64,000 nt of DNA from contig NZ_JAMBOM010000003.1 in the NCBI RefSeq assembly GCF_023715615.1, positions 124,001 through 188,000 on the forward strand, written 5' to 3'. The notes under the pieces were generated by a model. The model did not search any database. It saw only the letters and a program-made list of their open reading frames with translations, and was not told where the DNA came from. The position numbers and the translations under genes are program-made. Position 1 is the first letter of the stretch. Each line of letters starts with the position of its first letter. Shown here piece after piece: positions 45,640 to 55,174 of this stretch. This DNA comes from Sporosarcina aquimarina. GTDB taxonomy: Bacteria > Bacillota > Bacilli > Bacillales_A > Planococcaceae.

Positions 45640-47016
45640 TCACTTGATTAATTTCCCTGGGTTCAATAAATTCTCGGGGTCGAGCACTTGCTTGATTTTC
45701 AACATGACGTCATACGCAGCACCATGCTCATCTCGTTGGTATTTCTGTTTTCCAACACCGACACCATGCTCTCCCGTACACGTTCCACCACATGCGAGCG
45801 CACGACGGACGATGGTTTCATTGTATTCATCTGCGGTTTTGAGTTCTTCAAGATTTTCATGGTCGATCATTAACAGCACGTGGAAATTGCCATCTCCGAC
45901 GTGTCCGACGATTCCGCCTTCGAGCCCTGTTCTGTCGAGTTCTTCGCGTGCAAAGACCACAGCCTCTGCTAGTTTGGAAATCGGTACACATACATCCGTC
46001 AGCATCATCTGTTTGCCTGGGAATCCATGTGTATAGGCATATGCTGCATTGTGTCGTGCTTCCCATAGACGATTGCGACTTGCCGTTTCCGTTTCGAACA
46101 AAATCTCTTTGCAGCCAAAATCTACAACAATTTCTTCTGTAAAGGCTACATCCTGCGCAAGACCGGCTTCGTTTCCATGGAACTCTAAAAAGAGGGTCGG
46201 CAGTTCTACGTAGTCTGTTTCACTATACGCATTCACTTGTCGGATGGACTCCGTATCCACCAGTTCTACACGTGCAATGGGAATGCCCGCTTGCAAAATT
46301 GCAGGAACTGCTTCAATGGCATTTGTAATGGAATTGAATGTTGCGCGTGCTGCAGTTGTCACTTCCGGAATCCCAAACACACGGAGTGTCAATTCAGTAA
46401 AACACCCGAGAGTTCCTTCTGAACCGACAAATAATCCATTCAAATGATAGCCTGATGACGACTTCGCTGCTTTGCTCCCTGTGTGAATCACAGTTCCATC
46501 CGCTAAAACCACTTCGAGATCTCTCACCTGATCACGCATGACGCCGTATTTCACGGATGTCGTACCACTTGCGTTTGTCGCCGCCATACCACCGAGTGTG
46601 GCATCTGCTCCTGGGTCGACAGAGAAGAATAACCCATGTTTTTTTAACTCTTTGTTCAATATAGAACGAGTCACTCCAGGTTGCACAGTCACGAGCATGT
46701 CTGAAGGATTCACTTCGAGTATTTGATTCATCTCAGTGAAATCGATTGTAATTCCATGTTCATAAGGAATTACATGCCCTTCCAGACTGGAGCCAACGCC
46801 AAATGGAATTACAGGGACGTTTAAATTCCCTGCTGCTTTCATAATTCGGCTCACCTCTTCAGTAGATCTAGGGAACACCACAAGATCTGGAAGGCTTGGT
46901 GTATGGTAAGATTCGTCTTTGCTATGTAAGTCGCGAACTGTCACGTTTTGCGTCACTTGCTCCTGTTCCAAAAAATTAGTTAATTCCCAAAAAAGTTGGT
47001 CGACTGAAGTAGTCAT
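45640..47016 (-). CDS. FAD-linked oxidase, glycolate oxidase GlcD/D-lactate dehydrogenase type
   Basis: 458 aa. FAD-binding PCMH domain (about 35-215) with VIPFGVGSSLEGH, PGADATLGGMAATNASGTTSVKYG and GSEGTLG; C-terminal FAD oxidase domain (about 220-455) with DVCVPISKL, GHVGDGNFH and the end motif GTCTGEHGVGVGK...LLNPGK. Oxidises a 2-hydroxy acid, most likely glycolate or D-lactate. No GlcE/GlcF partner adjoins it. AAAGGA lies upstream. Confidence 0.88.
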   Translation of the reverse strand: MTTSVDQLFWELTNFLEQEQVTQNVTVRDLHSKDESYHTPSLPDLVVFPRSTEEVSRIMKAAGNLNVPVIPFGVGSSLEGHVIPYEHGITIDFTEMNQILEVNPSDMLVTVQPGVTRSILNKELKKHGLFFSVDPGADATLGGMAATNASGTTSVKYGVMRDQVRDLEVVLADGTVIHTGSKAAKSSSGYHLNGLFVGSEGTLGCFTELTLRVFGIPEVTTAARATFNSITNAIEAVPAILQAGIPIARVELVDTESIRQVNAYSETDYVELPTLFLEFHGNEAGLAQDVAFTEEIVVDFGCKEILFETETASRNRLWEARHNAAYAYTHGFPGKQMMLTDVCVPISKLAEAVVFAREELDRTGLEGGIVGHVGDGNFHVLLMIDHENLEELKTADEYNETIVRRALACGGTCTGEHGVGVGKQKYQRDEHGAAYDVMLKIKQVLDPENLLNPGKLIK

Positions 47017-47140
47017 TCAAATCATTCCTTTCTTACCTAATTTATATAATTTAAACAATTATAACTCATTCAGAACTCGTTTGTAATTCATTACGCAGGG
47101 AATACTAGAAGTAATGCAGAAATTATAGGAGGCCTTCATC

Positions 47141-47695
47141 ATGAGAAAATCAGCATCTATTGCAGGAAGCGTTCTTGCGACAGCCCTACTTCTAGGCGCA
47201 TGTGGAACCAATGACACAAACACAGAAAAGGACACAACCAGTACGGAAGATACGACAACTGATTCTGGAACCGTTACTGATGAGTCGAACACTTCTTCAG
47301 GCACAAATGATTCCTCGACGACCAATGACTCAACAGCGTCAGACAGCGATCAGGACTACATGAAAGAGAAAATGGACAAGCTAACTTACGACGAATTTGA
47401 ATTGGAAGTCGATTATGGAAAAGACAAAGAATATGAAATCGAAATCGAACAAGACAACGGCACGGTGGAATCGACTGTTGAGGATGAGCTTTCCAATTCC
47501 AATTTGCACGGTCGGGAAGCGTTCGATGAAATTTACCCGAAATTAGAAAAGCTAGAGATTACAGAAACTACATCAAAAGAACAAGCCATTCAGCAAGCAT
47601 TGGACGCGTTCAATTTGAAAGACGATTACGTTAAATTTGATATTGAACTCACAATGCCTGATGGTCAAAAAATTCAATTTGAAGACAAAAAATAA
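47141..47695 (+). CDS. YusW-like lipoprotein
   Basis: 184 aa. Signal peptide with lipobox LLLGACG (Cys21), a Thr/Ser/Asp-rich disordered linker (about 22-75), then a small acidic domain (about 85-183: YDEFELEVDYGKDKEYEIEIE, AFDEIYPKLEKLEI). The domain fits the YusW family of Bacillales lipoproteins of unknown function. Preceded by TAGGAGG. Surface-anchored. Confidence 0.8.
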   Translation: MRKSASIAGSVLATALLLGACGTNDTNTEKDTTSTEDTTTDSGTVTDESNTSSGTNDSSTTNDSTASDSDQDYMKEKMDKLTYDEFELEVDYGKDKEYEIEIEQDNGTVESTVEDELSNSNLHGREAFDEIYPKLEKLEITETTSKEQAIQQALDAFNLKDDYVKFDIELTMPDGQKIQFEDKK

Positions 47696-47697
47696 GT

Positions 47698-47736
47698 AAA
47701 AGCGGAACCGTCAATTCGGTTCCGCTTTTCTTTTTT
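47698..47736. terminator. Bidirectional terminator between yusW-like gene and ptsI
   Basis: AAAAGCGGAACCG / CGGTTCCGCTTTT stem, 6-base loop, then CTTTTTT; lies between convergent stops. Confidence 0.85.
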
Positions 47737-49444
47737 AGCTATGTGCTCGTACAAATTCAATAATTTTTTCTGACGTTTCCATCTGCAGAATTTCCGGGAT
47801 ATACCCTTCCCATTCTGTTTTAGAAAGATTTGCAAATTGTGCACGTGCTTTCAAAATGCTAGATGGGCTCATTGAGAACTCATCAAGCCCCATACCGAGT
47901 AGAATAGGAATGGACAATGGATCACCCGCCACTTCACCGCACATGCCTACCCACTTGCCTTCTTTGTGAGCGGCTTGAATCACGTTGTGAATGAGACGCA
48001 ACACAGATGGATGATTCGGCTGATACAAATACGAAACCGTTTCGTTCATGCGATCTGCCGCCATCGTATATTGAATCAGATCATTCGTACCGATGGAGAA
48101 GAAGTCGACTTCTTTTGCAAACAAATCTGCGATGACTGCAGCTGCAGGGATTTCAAGCATCATCCCTACCTCATACGTATCGCTGACTTCGATGCCATCA
48201 GCCTGTAGTTTCTCTTGTTCTTCTAGTAACATGCCTTTTGCACGACGGAATTCCTCCAGCGTTGCAATCATTGGGAACATGATTTTCAAGTTGCCGTGAA
48301 CGCTCGCGCGTAACAATGCACGTAACTGAGTACGGAACATTTCTGGATGTTCAAAACAAAGACGAATGGCGCGCACTCCAAGGAATGGGTTCATCTCTTC
48401 AGGCGTGCTGAAATAACTTAACTCCTTGTCGCCGCCAATATCTAGTGTGCGGACAACCGTTGGGCGTTCTCCCATGGAAGTCAGAACAGTTTTGTAAGCA
48501 TCGTACTGTTCCTCTTCAGTTGGGAAATCACTTTTCCCCATATATAGGAACTCTGTACGGAACAATCCAACACCTTCCGCTCCGTTTTTATCCGCTAATG
48601 GCAAGTCTTCAGTTGACGCAATATTTGCGCCCACTTCCACGTGATGTCCGTCACGAGTAACAGTCGATTCAGAAACAAAGCGCTTCAACAATTCCTTATC
48701 TTGCTCGAACGCCACTTTCTTCGTTTCATAAGCTCTCGTGTCCTCATCCGTCGGCTCCAGTAACACCGTTCCGTCTGTACCATCGACAATTAGAGAAGTT
48801 CCCTGTTCAATTGACGCCATAGCAGTTTTCGTTCCGACAACCGCTGGAATCTCCAGCATTCTACCGAGGATTGCTGAGTGCGATGTACGCCCTCCAATAT
48901 CAGTTACGAATCCTTTGACGAATTGCTTATTTAATTGGGCCGTTGCAGAAGGTGTTAAATCATCTGCGATAATAATTACTTCTTCATCGATGGTAGACGG
49001 ATCGGATACATGAACACCTAACAGTTTAGCCAAGAGGCGCTTCGTCACGTCGCGAACGTCTGCAGCACGTTCTCTCATGTATTCGTTGTCCATTGCTTCG
49101 AACATTGCTGTAAAGGTATCCGCAGCTTGTTGCAAGGCAAACTCTGCGTTAATGCCTTGTTCAATGCTCCCTTTAACGCTACTCTCAAGCTCAGGATCGT
49201 TCAATACGAGTAAGTGTGCGCTAAAAATTGCCGCTTTGTCCTCTCCAAAGTTTTCAGCGGCTTTTTCTCGGATTGCTTCTAGTTCAAGTGCCGCTTCAGC
49301 TTTAGCAGCTTCAAATCGGGCAATTTCCAGTTCAGGCTGCTCGATAGTTAGTTTTTCGACTGTAAGGTCTGGCGTTTCCAAACGATATGCTTTGGCGATC
49401 GCTATTCCGTCAGATACACCGATACCTGTAATAGTTTGTTTCAC
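47735..49444 (-). CDS. ptsI: PTS enzyme I (phosphoenolpyruvate-protein phosphotransferase)
   Basis: 569 aa. Takes phosphate from PEP and passes it to HPr. Phospho-His189 in GGRTSHSAILGRML; PEP-binding barrel with LFRTEFLYM, TLDIGGDKEL, FLGVRAIRLC, SIGTNDLIQY and the essential Cys in VGMCGEVAGDP. Start GTG overlaps the HPr stop (GTGA). Here it is in the nag cluster rather than with ptsG. Confidence 0.97.
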   Translation of the reverse strand: MKQTITGIGVSDGIAIAKAYRLETPDLTVEKLTIEQPELEIARFEAAKAEAALELEAIREKAAENFGEDKAAIFSAHLLVLNDPELESSVKGSIEQGINAEFALQQAADTFTAMFEAMDNEYMRERAADVRDVTKRLLAKLLGVHVSDPSTIDEEVIIIADDLTPSATAQLNKQFVKGFVTDIGGRTSHSAILGRMLEIPAVVGTKTAMASIEQGTSLIVDGTDGTVLLEPTDEDTRAYETKKVAFEQDKELLKRFVSESTVTRDGHHVEVGANIASTEDLPLADKNGAEGVGLFRTEFLYMGKSDFPTEEEQYDAYKTVLTSMGERPTVVRTLDIGGDKELSYFSTPEEMNPFLGVRAIRLCFEHPEMFRTQLRALLRASVHGNLKIMFPMIATLEEFRRAKGMLLEEQEKLQADGIEVSDTYEVGMMLEIPAAAVIADLFAKEVDFFSIGTNDLIQYTMAADRMNETVSYLYQPNHPSVLRLIHNVIQAAHKEGKWVGMCGEVAGDPLSIPILLGMGLDEFSMSPSSILKARAQFANLSKTEWEGYIPEILQMETSEKIIEFVRAHS

Positions 49445-49707
49445 TCGCCGATACTTTCTTTTTTCATAATTTCATCCACTTTTGCGATCGCCTCTGACTC
49501 ATCAGCGCCGTCTGCTGTAATTTCAACTTGCGCACCGGATTCAATTCCCATGCCCATGACACCCATAATGGATTTCAAGTTAGCAGTTCGCTCATTGTAC
49601 GTAATTGTTACTTCCGACTTGAATGGTGTTACGGCTGATACGAGCATGGAGCACGGTCGTGCGTGCAACCCTTCGCTACTTGTAATTTTGTACGTTTTCT
49701 TTTCCAT
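49441..49707 (-). CDS. ptsH: Phosphocarrier protein HPr
   Basis: 88 aa. Phospho-acceptor His15 in EGLHARPCSMLV and the HPr kinase target Ser46 in LKSIMGVMGM. Ser46 phosphorylation is the Firmicutes switch for CcpA-dependent catabolite repression. It lies 21 bases after the SIS-domain gene and overlaps ptsI. Confidence 0.97.
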   Translation of the reverse strand: MEKKTYKITSSEGLHARPCSMLVSAVTPFKSEVTITYNERTANLKSIMGVMGMGIESGAQVEITADGADESEAIAKVDEIMKKESIGE

Positions 49708-49728
49708 AACTAACTCTCTCCTTTATAG

Positions 49729-50451
49729 TCAAAACTTGATGCGGTCGCTGTAGTGGGCGACGAGTGCATGGTTATGTGTTTCGTTGCCCTCTATATTACC
49801 GCTTTTAAAAACAGGCGGCTCCATACCATTCTCTCTCATTCGCACGACAACCTCACAGAACAAACCATGAAGTAAGGCGTTCCCAATTACTGACGACGCA
49901 GGACCGCATTGGATCCCATCGATGTTCATGATTCCGTCGCCTGGTGGGACTTTCGTATTCAGCACTGTTGATACTGATGCTTCCAGTCGTTTACCCGAAG
50001 AATGTCGAGAAGGTTGTTCTTTTTCAGTATACAATAAAGACTGAATTGAAACCGTATAAGAGCCTTGCAAATTCGCATATTGCGCCACATCAATTGGCAC
50101 TGGGTTCCGCCCTGAATTCGAAATGATGATGACGACATCTTCTGGTCGAATGTCGAGGCTTGTTAGAAAGGTTTTGCTGAAGTCGGGATCTTTCTCGTTT
50201 TCGGATGAAAGCAGCGCACCTTCATGCAACATGAGCGGTCCAACGGAAATGGGTTGGACACAGGCAAGACTTCCAGCCCGGAAAAAACCTTCCTGTGCAA
50301 GCAATTGGGAATGCCCAGACCCGAAGAGATGAATGATTCCACCTTTTGCAATTCGATCAGCCAGTATTGTAGCAGCTCGATCCACTGACTCTTTTGCTTC
50401 ACGCCCTGCTTCTGTTAAAAGTTTGGTAATTTCGCTGAAGTAGGAATTCAT
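49729..50451 (-). CDS. SIS-domain sugar isomerase-like protein (UPF0309)
   Basis: 240 aa. One SIS domain with the phosphosugar-binding GGIIHLFGSGHSQLLAQE (about 37-55) and IIISNSGRNPVPIDVA (about 108-123). The length and C-terminal PPVFKSGNIEGNETHN block fit the UPF0309 group; substrate unknown. It occupies the place where nagB (glucosamine-6-phosphate deaminase) is often found between nagA and nagR or after it. Start chosen six bases after GGGAGGTG; the GTG three codons earlier is part of that site. Confidence 0.83.
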   Translation of the reverse strand: MNSYFSEITKLLTEAGREAKESVDRAATILADRIAKGGIIHLFGSGHSQLLAQEGFFRAGSLACVQPISVGPLMLHEGALLSSENEKDPDFSKTFLTSLDIRPEDVVIIISNSGRNPVPIDVAQYANLQGSYTVSIQSLLYTEKEQPSRHSSGKRLEASVSTVLNTKVPPGDGIMNIDGIQCGPASSVIGNALLHGLFCEVVVRMRENGMEPPVFKSGNIEGNETHNHALVAHYSDRIKF

Positions 50452-50456
50452 GACAG

Positions 50457-51179
50457 TCACCTCCCAATTTCACTAATAAATTTATATCGGTCTGCCCGAT
50501 ACGTGCTGCGAACGACTTCAAAAATGCGACCATCGTCAAGTGTACTAACACGTTCGATGAGCACAACTGCAGCGGGAAGTGAAATATGCAAGTATCCGGC
50601 ATCTTCAGTTTTTGCAAGAGCCGCTTCCATCCGTTGCGTTGCTTGCCCGATTACAAGTTTCTCCTGTTTTTCAATGAACGCGTATAAGGAGCCTTCTAGC
50701 GCTTCTTCCGAGAGCGTCGGAAACAATTCCACGGGCAAATACGATCGTTCTATTGCCATTGGTGTATCGTCAGCATATCGGATTCGGACCACTTTATGCA
50801 CGAGCGCGTCTGAAGAAATCCCAAGTCGATTAGACAGTTGAGGGTCTGGATGGACTTGGCTAAAGCTGATCAGCTTCGTTCCCGGTATGAATCCTCTTTC
50901 TTTCATGTCCTCTGTGAAGCTTGTTAATCCGTTTAGTGGCTGTTCCATCTTTTCTTCTGCAACAAACGTACCACGGCCTTTTTCTCGGTATAGCAACCCG
51001 TCTTTCACTAAATTGGTCAACGACTGTCGAACTGTCATACGGCTTACACCAAACATGTCCGTTAATTCTCGCTCCGACGGAATAAGGGATTTTACGGGGT
51101 ACACGCCTTGAGCAATTTGTTCTTTCAAAAAATCTTCAATCTGAACATAGATCGGGATGGCTGATTGCTTATCTAGCAT
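50457..51179 (-). CDS. nagR: GntR/HutC-family repressor NagR (YvoA)
   Basis: 240 aa. N-terminal winged helix (IPIYVQIEDFLKEQIAQG, IPSERELTDMFGVSRMTVR) and a C-terminal UTRA effector domain (about 90-235). In B. subtilis NagR represses GlcNAc genes and is released by glucosamine 6-phosphate. The position after nagA and a NagR-type operator upstream of nagE support this. Start: ATG (MLDKQS) chosen because homologs begin there; GTG three codons upstream is possible. Confidence 0.92.
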   Translation of the reverse strand: MLDKQSAIPIYVQIEDFLKEQIAQGVYPVKSLIPSERELTDMFGVSRMTVRQSLTNLVKDGLLYREKGRGTFVAEEKMEQPLNGLTSFTEDMKERGFIPGTKLISFSQVHPDPQLSNRLGISSDALVHKVVRIRYADDTPMAIERSYLPVELFPTLSEEALEGSLYAFIEKQEKLVIGQATQRMEAALAKTEDAGYLHISLPAAVVLIERVSTLDDGRIFEVVRSTYRADRYKFISEIGR

Positions 51180-51202
51180 GATCGCCACCGCCAGTCGAGT
51201 TT

Positions 51203-52363
51203 TTACTCCTCATTATTTTCATACCCAACTACACCACCACAAATCGTATGCTTAACCGTCCACTCTTTGTCTAGAATGACGACATCGGCATCCTTTCCAA
51301 CCACCAGACTCCCCTTTTTCGTCAGACCCAGTTGACGAGCTGCGTTCCCAGACGTAATCTTCGCAACATCAAGAGGACTAATTCCTAATGTACGGACGAC
51401 ATTTTTGACGGCATGTTCCATCGTCAAAATACTTCCCGCTAGTGTCCCATCCGAGAGACGTGCATCTGTTTCTGATACATGGACTGGCTGTCCACCAAGC
51501 TCATATTCGCCCGGTTCGAGTCCCTTGGCACGCATTGCATCCGTGATGAGAATGAGTCTGTCCACTCCCTTGACCCGATAGGCTAGTTCAACTGCTTTTG
51601 GATGGCTGTGGATGAAGTCCGGAATCACTTCTGCGCATAGTTCATCTATAAGTAGTGCCCCGCCAATGGCACCAGGCTCGCGATGATGGAACGGTGACAT
51701 CTGGTTGTATAAATGAGTGGCTTGAACAGCACCTGCTTGTGCAGCCTCTTCCATCTGAGCGATTGTCGCATCCGTATGGCCCATGGAAGCTACAATTCCT
51801 TCAGCTGCAAGTTTTCGGATGAATGCCAACCCGTTCGGCACTTCTGGTGCGAGTGTGACCATGCGAATTTTACCTTGAGCCGCTTGCTGCCACGCATCAA
51901 ACTGTTCTGCGTCAGGAGGACAAATGTATTCAAGAGGCTGTGCACCAGCACGTTTCTGCGATACAAAGGGTCCTTCCAAGTGAACGCCTAGCATTTGAGC
52001 TTGTCCAGCTTTCGTAGTGAATGCCGCCGCATTTTTCAGAGCTGTTTCAATCGCTTCAGGCGCTTGCGTCATAGAGGTCGCTAGAAATGATGTAGTTCCT
52101 TCTTTCGGAAGAACATCTGCCATTGTTTGTAGTGCTTCTTCCGTCGCGTCCATCACGTCTGCTCCAGCTGCTCCATGGATGTGCATGTCGATGAAACCTG
52201 GTAATACGTATCCGCCATGAGCATCAATCTGTTGATCGGCTACACGCTGTATGGAAGTACCAACTTCTCGAATCACGCCATCTTCTATGAACAGTTCACC
52301 TTTCTCGAGTATTCCATCAGGTGTCACAACGGTTCCATTTGTCAGTAAAATTGTCTGTGTCAT
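51203..52363 (-). CDS. nagA: N-acetylglucosamine-6-phosphate deacetylase NagA
   Basis: 386 aa amidohydrolase. Removes acetate from GlcNAc-6-P. Metal site in IDMHIHGAAGADVMDA, HLEGPFVS with the metal-bound Glu, MGHTDAT, HLYNQMSPFHHREPG and catalytic Asp in LITDAMRAKG. It follows nagE by about 70 bases with a terminator in between, and precedes nagR. NagB is missing from the cluster. Confidence 0.96.
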   Translation of the reverse strand: MTQTILLTNGTVVTPDGILEKGELFIEDGVIREVGTSIQRVADQQIDAHGGYVLPGFIDMHIHGAAGADVMDATEEALQTMADVLPKEGTTSFLATSMTQAPEAIETALKNAAAFTTKAGQAQMLGVHLEGPFVSQKRAGAQPLEYICPPDAEQFDAWQQAAQGKIRMVTLAPEVPNGLAFIRKLAAEGIVASMGHTDATIAQMEEAAQAGAVQATHLYNQMSPFHHREPGAIGGALLIDELCAEVIPDFIHSHPKAVELAYRVKGVDRLILITDAMRAKGLEPGEYELGGQPVHVSETDARLSDGTLAGSILTMEHAVKNVVRTLGISPLDVAKITSGNAARQLGLTKKGSLVVGKDADVVILDKEWTVKHTICGGVVGYENNEE

Positions 52364-52382
52364 TGTTGTCCACTCCTTAAGA

Positions 52383-52422
52383 AAACACGCCGGAAGAGTG
52401 ACTGTTGTCTCTCCCGCCGGCG
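52383..52422 (-). terminator. Terminator between nagE and nagA
   Basis: ACGCCGG / CCGGCGT outer stem with AGAG/CTCT inside, then GTTTTCTT on the minus strand. Probably attenuates transcription from nagE into nagA. Confidence 0.7.
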
Positions 52423-52432
52423 TAATCAGTTA

Positions 52433-54343
52433 TTATTCATCAACCTTAACGATTGAATCAGTTCCTCTACGTTGGAACCCTTTTTTCAAGATGTGCAAGT
52501 TGGTTTTTTCCACGTTTGTAAAAATAACCGGTGTCACAACGGATGGTGCATTTGCTTTGATATAGTCCAGGTCAATATTCAACAATGCATCTCCTCGTTG
52601 AATGAGCTGACCATTTTCTACAAGCAATTCAAAGCCTTTTCCGTTTAACTTCACTGTATCTAGACCTACGTGAATAAGTACTTCCACGCCTGTGTCTGTT
52701 TCAAGTCCGATTGCATGATTCGTTGGGAATACGCTAACGACTTTACCGTCAATTGGTGAATGAATCGTTTTCCCTTTCGGCATAATTCCGAAACCCGGTC
52801 CCATCATCTCTTTTGCAAATACTTCATCCGGAACTTCTGACAAGTCAATGACGTCACCGTCGATTGGCATATGGAAATCAGATGCTGGTAATACTTTCAC
52901 AGTGTGCGGTTGCGTGTCCAGTTCCATGGACTCTTCAGTCTTTGGAGCCGGGTTACCGTTCTTGATACGACGCTTCATCGCTTCACCTAAGAATTCAACA
53001 GCTGTTCCGATGACAACTTGAACGTTTGTTTTACTAATTTTCATGTAGCCCATTGCGCCATAACGCTTCAATTCTTTTTCATCAACAACATCTGAATCTT
53101 TAACAGTTAAGCGTAAGCGAGTTGTACAGTAATCAATGGCTTGAATATTATCAATACCACCGAGTGCTTCAATTGTATGATACGCCTTCACTTCAACGAT
53201 GTCATCACTGTAGACTGCTGTATCTTCTACCATATCATCATCGTCTTCACGACCTGGTGTTTTCAAGTCGAGTTTCACAATCAGGAAGTAGAACACGACA
53301 AAGTAAATGACCCCGAACACGAGCCCGATGACTAAGAGAGTCAATGGATTTTGTGCCAATCCATAATTCAAGACATAGTCAATCGCACCTGCTGAGAATC
53401 CAAATCCGTGATGGACGTCAAACATATACGATACGATCATGGACGCTCCAGTTAGCAATGCGTGCATTACGTAAAGAACTGGTGAAAGGAACATGAACGC
53501 AAATTCGATTGGCTCTGTAATACCTGTAAGGAAAGAAGTGAACGCGATACTGAATAACATACCGCCGACAATTGCTTTCTTTTCCTTTTTAGCTGCCGCA
53601 TACATCGCAAGACAAGCTGCTGGTAGACCAAACATCATAATCGGGAAGAAACCAGACAAGAATGGTCCTGCAGTTGGATCTCCCTTAAGGAAACGGTTGA
53701 TTTCACCTTTCACTACCGTACCACTAGCATCCGTGAACGTTCCGAAGTCGAACCAAACCACCGTGTTAATAACGTGGTGAAGACCCGTAGGAATTAGTAG
53801 ACGGTTCAAGAATCCGTAAGTTCCTACACCAAGTGCACCTGCATTAAGTACCCAGTTACCAATACTGTCAATAACGTTTTGCACAGGTGGCCATGCGAAA
53901 ATCAATATTCCTGCAAGTATGGTCATTGTTGCCGAGGTGACAATAGGCACAAAACGTTTACCTCCAAAGAAGGCAAGAAAATCAGGAAGTTTAATATTAT
54001 AAAAGCGGTTATAGAGAAGTCCTGCCACAATACCTGAAATAATTCCTCCAAATACGCCCATTGTAAAATCATCGCCAAGGACAACACTCATGGAATTCGT
54101 GAGCACCAAATATCCTACTGCACCTGCTAAAGCAGAGCCTCCACTGTTATCATGTGCCAAGCCCATCGCAATTCCGATAGCAAATATGATTGCCAGGTTA
54201 TCAATGATTCCTGCACCTGCGGCAGCTATGAATGGAAGGTCAAACAAGTCATCTTGCCCAAGTCGCAAAAGCAATGCAGCTGCCGGCAAGGTCGCAATCG
54301 GAAACATTAAAGATTTACCGATGCGCTGAATAAAGTTCATCAT
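52433..54343 (-). CDS. nagE: PTS N-acetylglucosamine transporter EIICBA (NagE/NagP type)
   Basis: 636 aa. IIC membrane domain (about 1-365), IIB domain with the phospho-Cys in AIDYCTTRLRL (about 413), and a fused IIA domain (about 500-636) with the phospho-His in VEVLIHVGLDTV. ITEPIEFAFMF is a IIC signature. GlcNAc specificity follows from nagA and nagR and the operator upstream. The IIA part is nearly duplicated in the next gene upstream. Confidence 0.92.
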   Translation of the reverse strand: MMNFIQRIGKSLMFPIATLPAAALLLRLGQDDLFDLPFIAAAGAGIIDNLAIIFAIGIAMGLAHDNSGGSALAGAVGYLVLTNSMSVVLGDDFTMGVFGGIISGIVAGLLYNRFYNIKLPDFLAFFGGKRFVPIVTSATMTILAGILIFAWPPVQNVIDSIGNWVLNAGALGVGTYGFLNRLLIPTGLHHVINTVVWFDFGTFTDASGTVVKGEINRFLKGDPTAGPFLSGFFPIMMFGLPAACLAMYAAAKKEKKAIVGGMLFSIAFTSFLTGITEPIEFAFMFLSPVLYVMHALLTGASMIVSYMFDVHHGFGFSAGAIDYVLNYGLAQNPLTLLVIGLVFGVIYFVVFYFLIVKLDLKTPGREDDDDMVEDTAVYSDDIVEVKAYHTIEALGGIDNIQAIDYCTTRLRLTVKDSDVVDEKELKRYGAMGYMKISKTNVQVVIGTAVEFLGEAMKRRIKNGNPAPKTEESMELDTQPHTVKVLPASDFHMPIDGDVIDLSEVPDEVFAKEMMGPGFGIMPKGKTIHSPIDGKVVSVFPTNHAIGLETDTGVEVLIHVGLDTVKLNGKGFELLVENGQLIQRGDALLNIDLDYIKANAPSVVTPVIFTNVEKTNLHILKKGFQRRGTDSIVKVDE

Positions 54344-54378
54344 CTTCTTCTCACTCCTTTTTAGTTATCTTACTATTC

Positions 54379-54416
54379 ACTATACCGGTTTACCGGTCTA
54401 GTTGTCTATACCAATT
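54379..54416 (-). promoter_or_regulatory. nagE promoter overlapped by a NagR-type operator
   Basis: On the minus strand ATTGGTATAGACAACTAG (about 54415-54398), close to the NagR/DasR-type consensus TGGTnTAGACCA, overlaps the -35 TAGACA (54408-54403); an 18-base spacer leads to TATAGT (54384-54379). A second CCGGT-rich dyad (ACCGGTAAACCGGT) fills the spacer. Confidence 0.75.
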
Positions 54417-54483
54417 AAACCAAAAAACTAGAAAGAATGTAAGCGTTTTTACGAATTTATGTTTAAAAGTTTAAAAGTATGCC

Positions 54484-54525
54484 AAAAAAAGTGATTGCAG
54501 AGGGATCTGCAATCACTTTTTTGTT
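54484..54525. terminator. Terminator after the stand-alone IIA gene
   Basis: AAAAAGTGATTGCAG / CTGCAATCACTTTTT, 15-bp stem, 6-base loop; T-runs on both strands. Confidence 0.85.
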
Positions 54526-54543
54526 TTACTTTACTGCTTCATT

Positions 54544-55101
54544 TTAAGCATCTACACGTACGATACCACTTGTGCCTTGAGTTTGTTTCCCCTCTTTCAA
54601 CAAATGGATCTTCTCTTTTTCGGTGTTTGTGAAAATAACAGGTGTTACAGCTGATGGCGCGTTGGCTTTAATATGGGCGACATCAATTTTTAATAGCGCA
54701 TCTCCGCGACTGATTAGCTGCTCGTTCTCCACCAACAGCTCAAAACCTTCACCATTTAACTTCACCGTATCTAATCCCACGTGAATCAAGATTTCAACAC
54801 CGGATGACGATTCCAGTCCAATCGCATGTTTAGTCGGGAACACGCTGACTACCTTTCCATCTATAGGCGAGCAAACGGTACCTCCCGTTGGATCAATCGC
54901 AAATCCTGGCCCCATCATTTCCTGTGCAAATACGGGATCCGGCACTTCAGACAATGGAATAACAGTTCCATCCATTGGCATGACAAAAGAATCTTCACCA
55001 ATCCCCTTTTCTACGGACGTTTGTGCTGCAGGCGTCTGTTGCACTTCAGCTGAATTGTCCCCTTTTAACGATTGAGCCATCTTTTTAAAGAAATTAGCCA
55101 T
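54544..55101 (-). CDS. Stand-alone PTS glucose-type EIIA protein
   Basis: 185 aa. N-terminal polar extension (about 1-38), then an EIIA-Glc domain with phospho-His in VEILIHVGLDTV. The domain is very similar along its length to the IIA part of NagE downstream (shared SPIDGKVVSVFPTKHAIGLE-type block). It may feed phosphate to PTS permeases lacking IIA, such as for maltose, sucrose or trehalose. Start chosen after AAGGAGAG. Confidence 0.9.
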   Translation of the reverse strand: MANFFKKMAQSLKGDNSAEVQQTPAAQTSVEKGIGEDSFVMPMDGTVIPLSEVPDPVFAQEMMGPGFAIDPTGGTVCSPIDGKVVSVFPTKHAIGLESSSGVEILIHVGLDTVKLNGEGFELLVENEQLISRGDALLKIDVAHIKANAPSAVTPVIFTNTEKEKIHLLKEGKQTQGTSGIVRVDA

Positions 55102-55174
55102 TTCTTTCACTCTCCTTCTACCTTTTCATGTCTATTGTTAACTAAACGTCGCTTCACTATCCCAAAGCTATTCG

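Noticed and set aside
47059..47325. Antisense ORF opposite the YusW-like lipoprotein
   Set aside because: A by-product of the low-complexity Thr/Ser/Asp region; Val/Ser-rich with no ribosome site.
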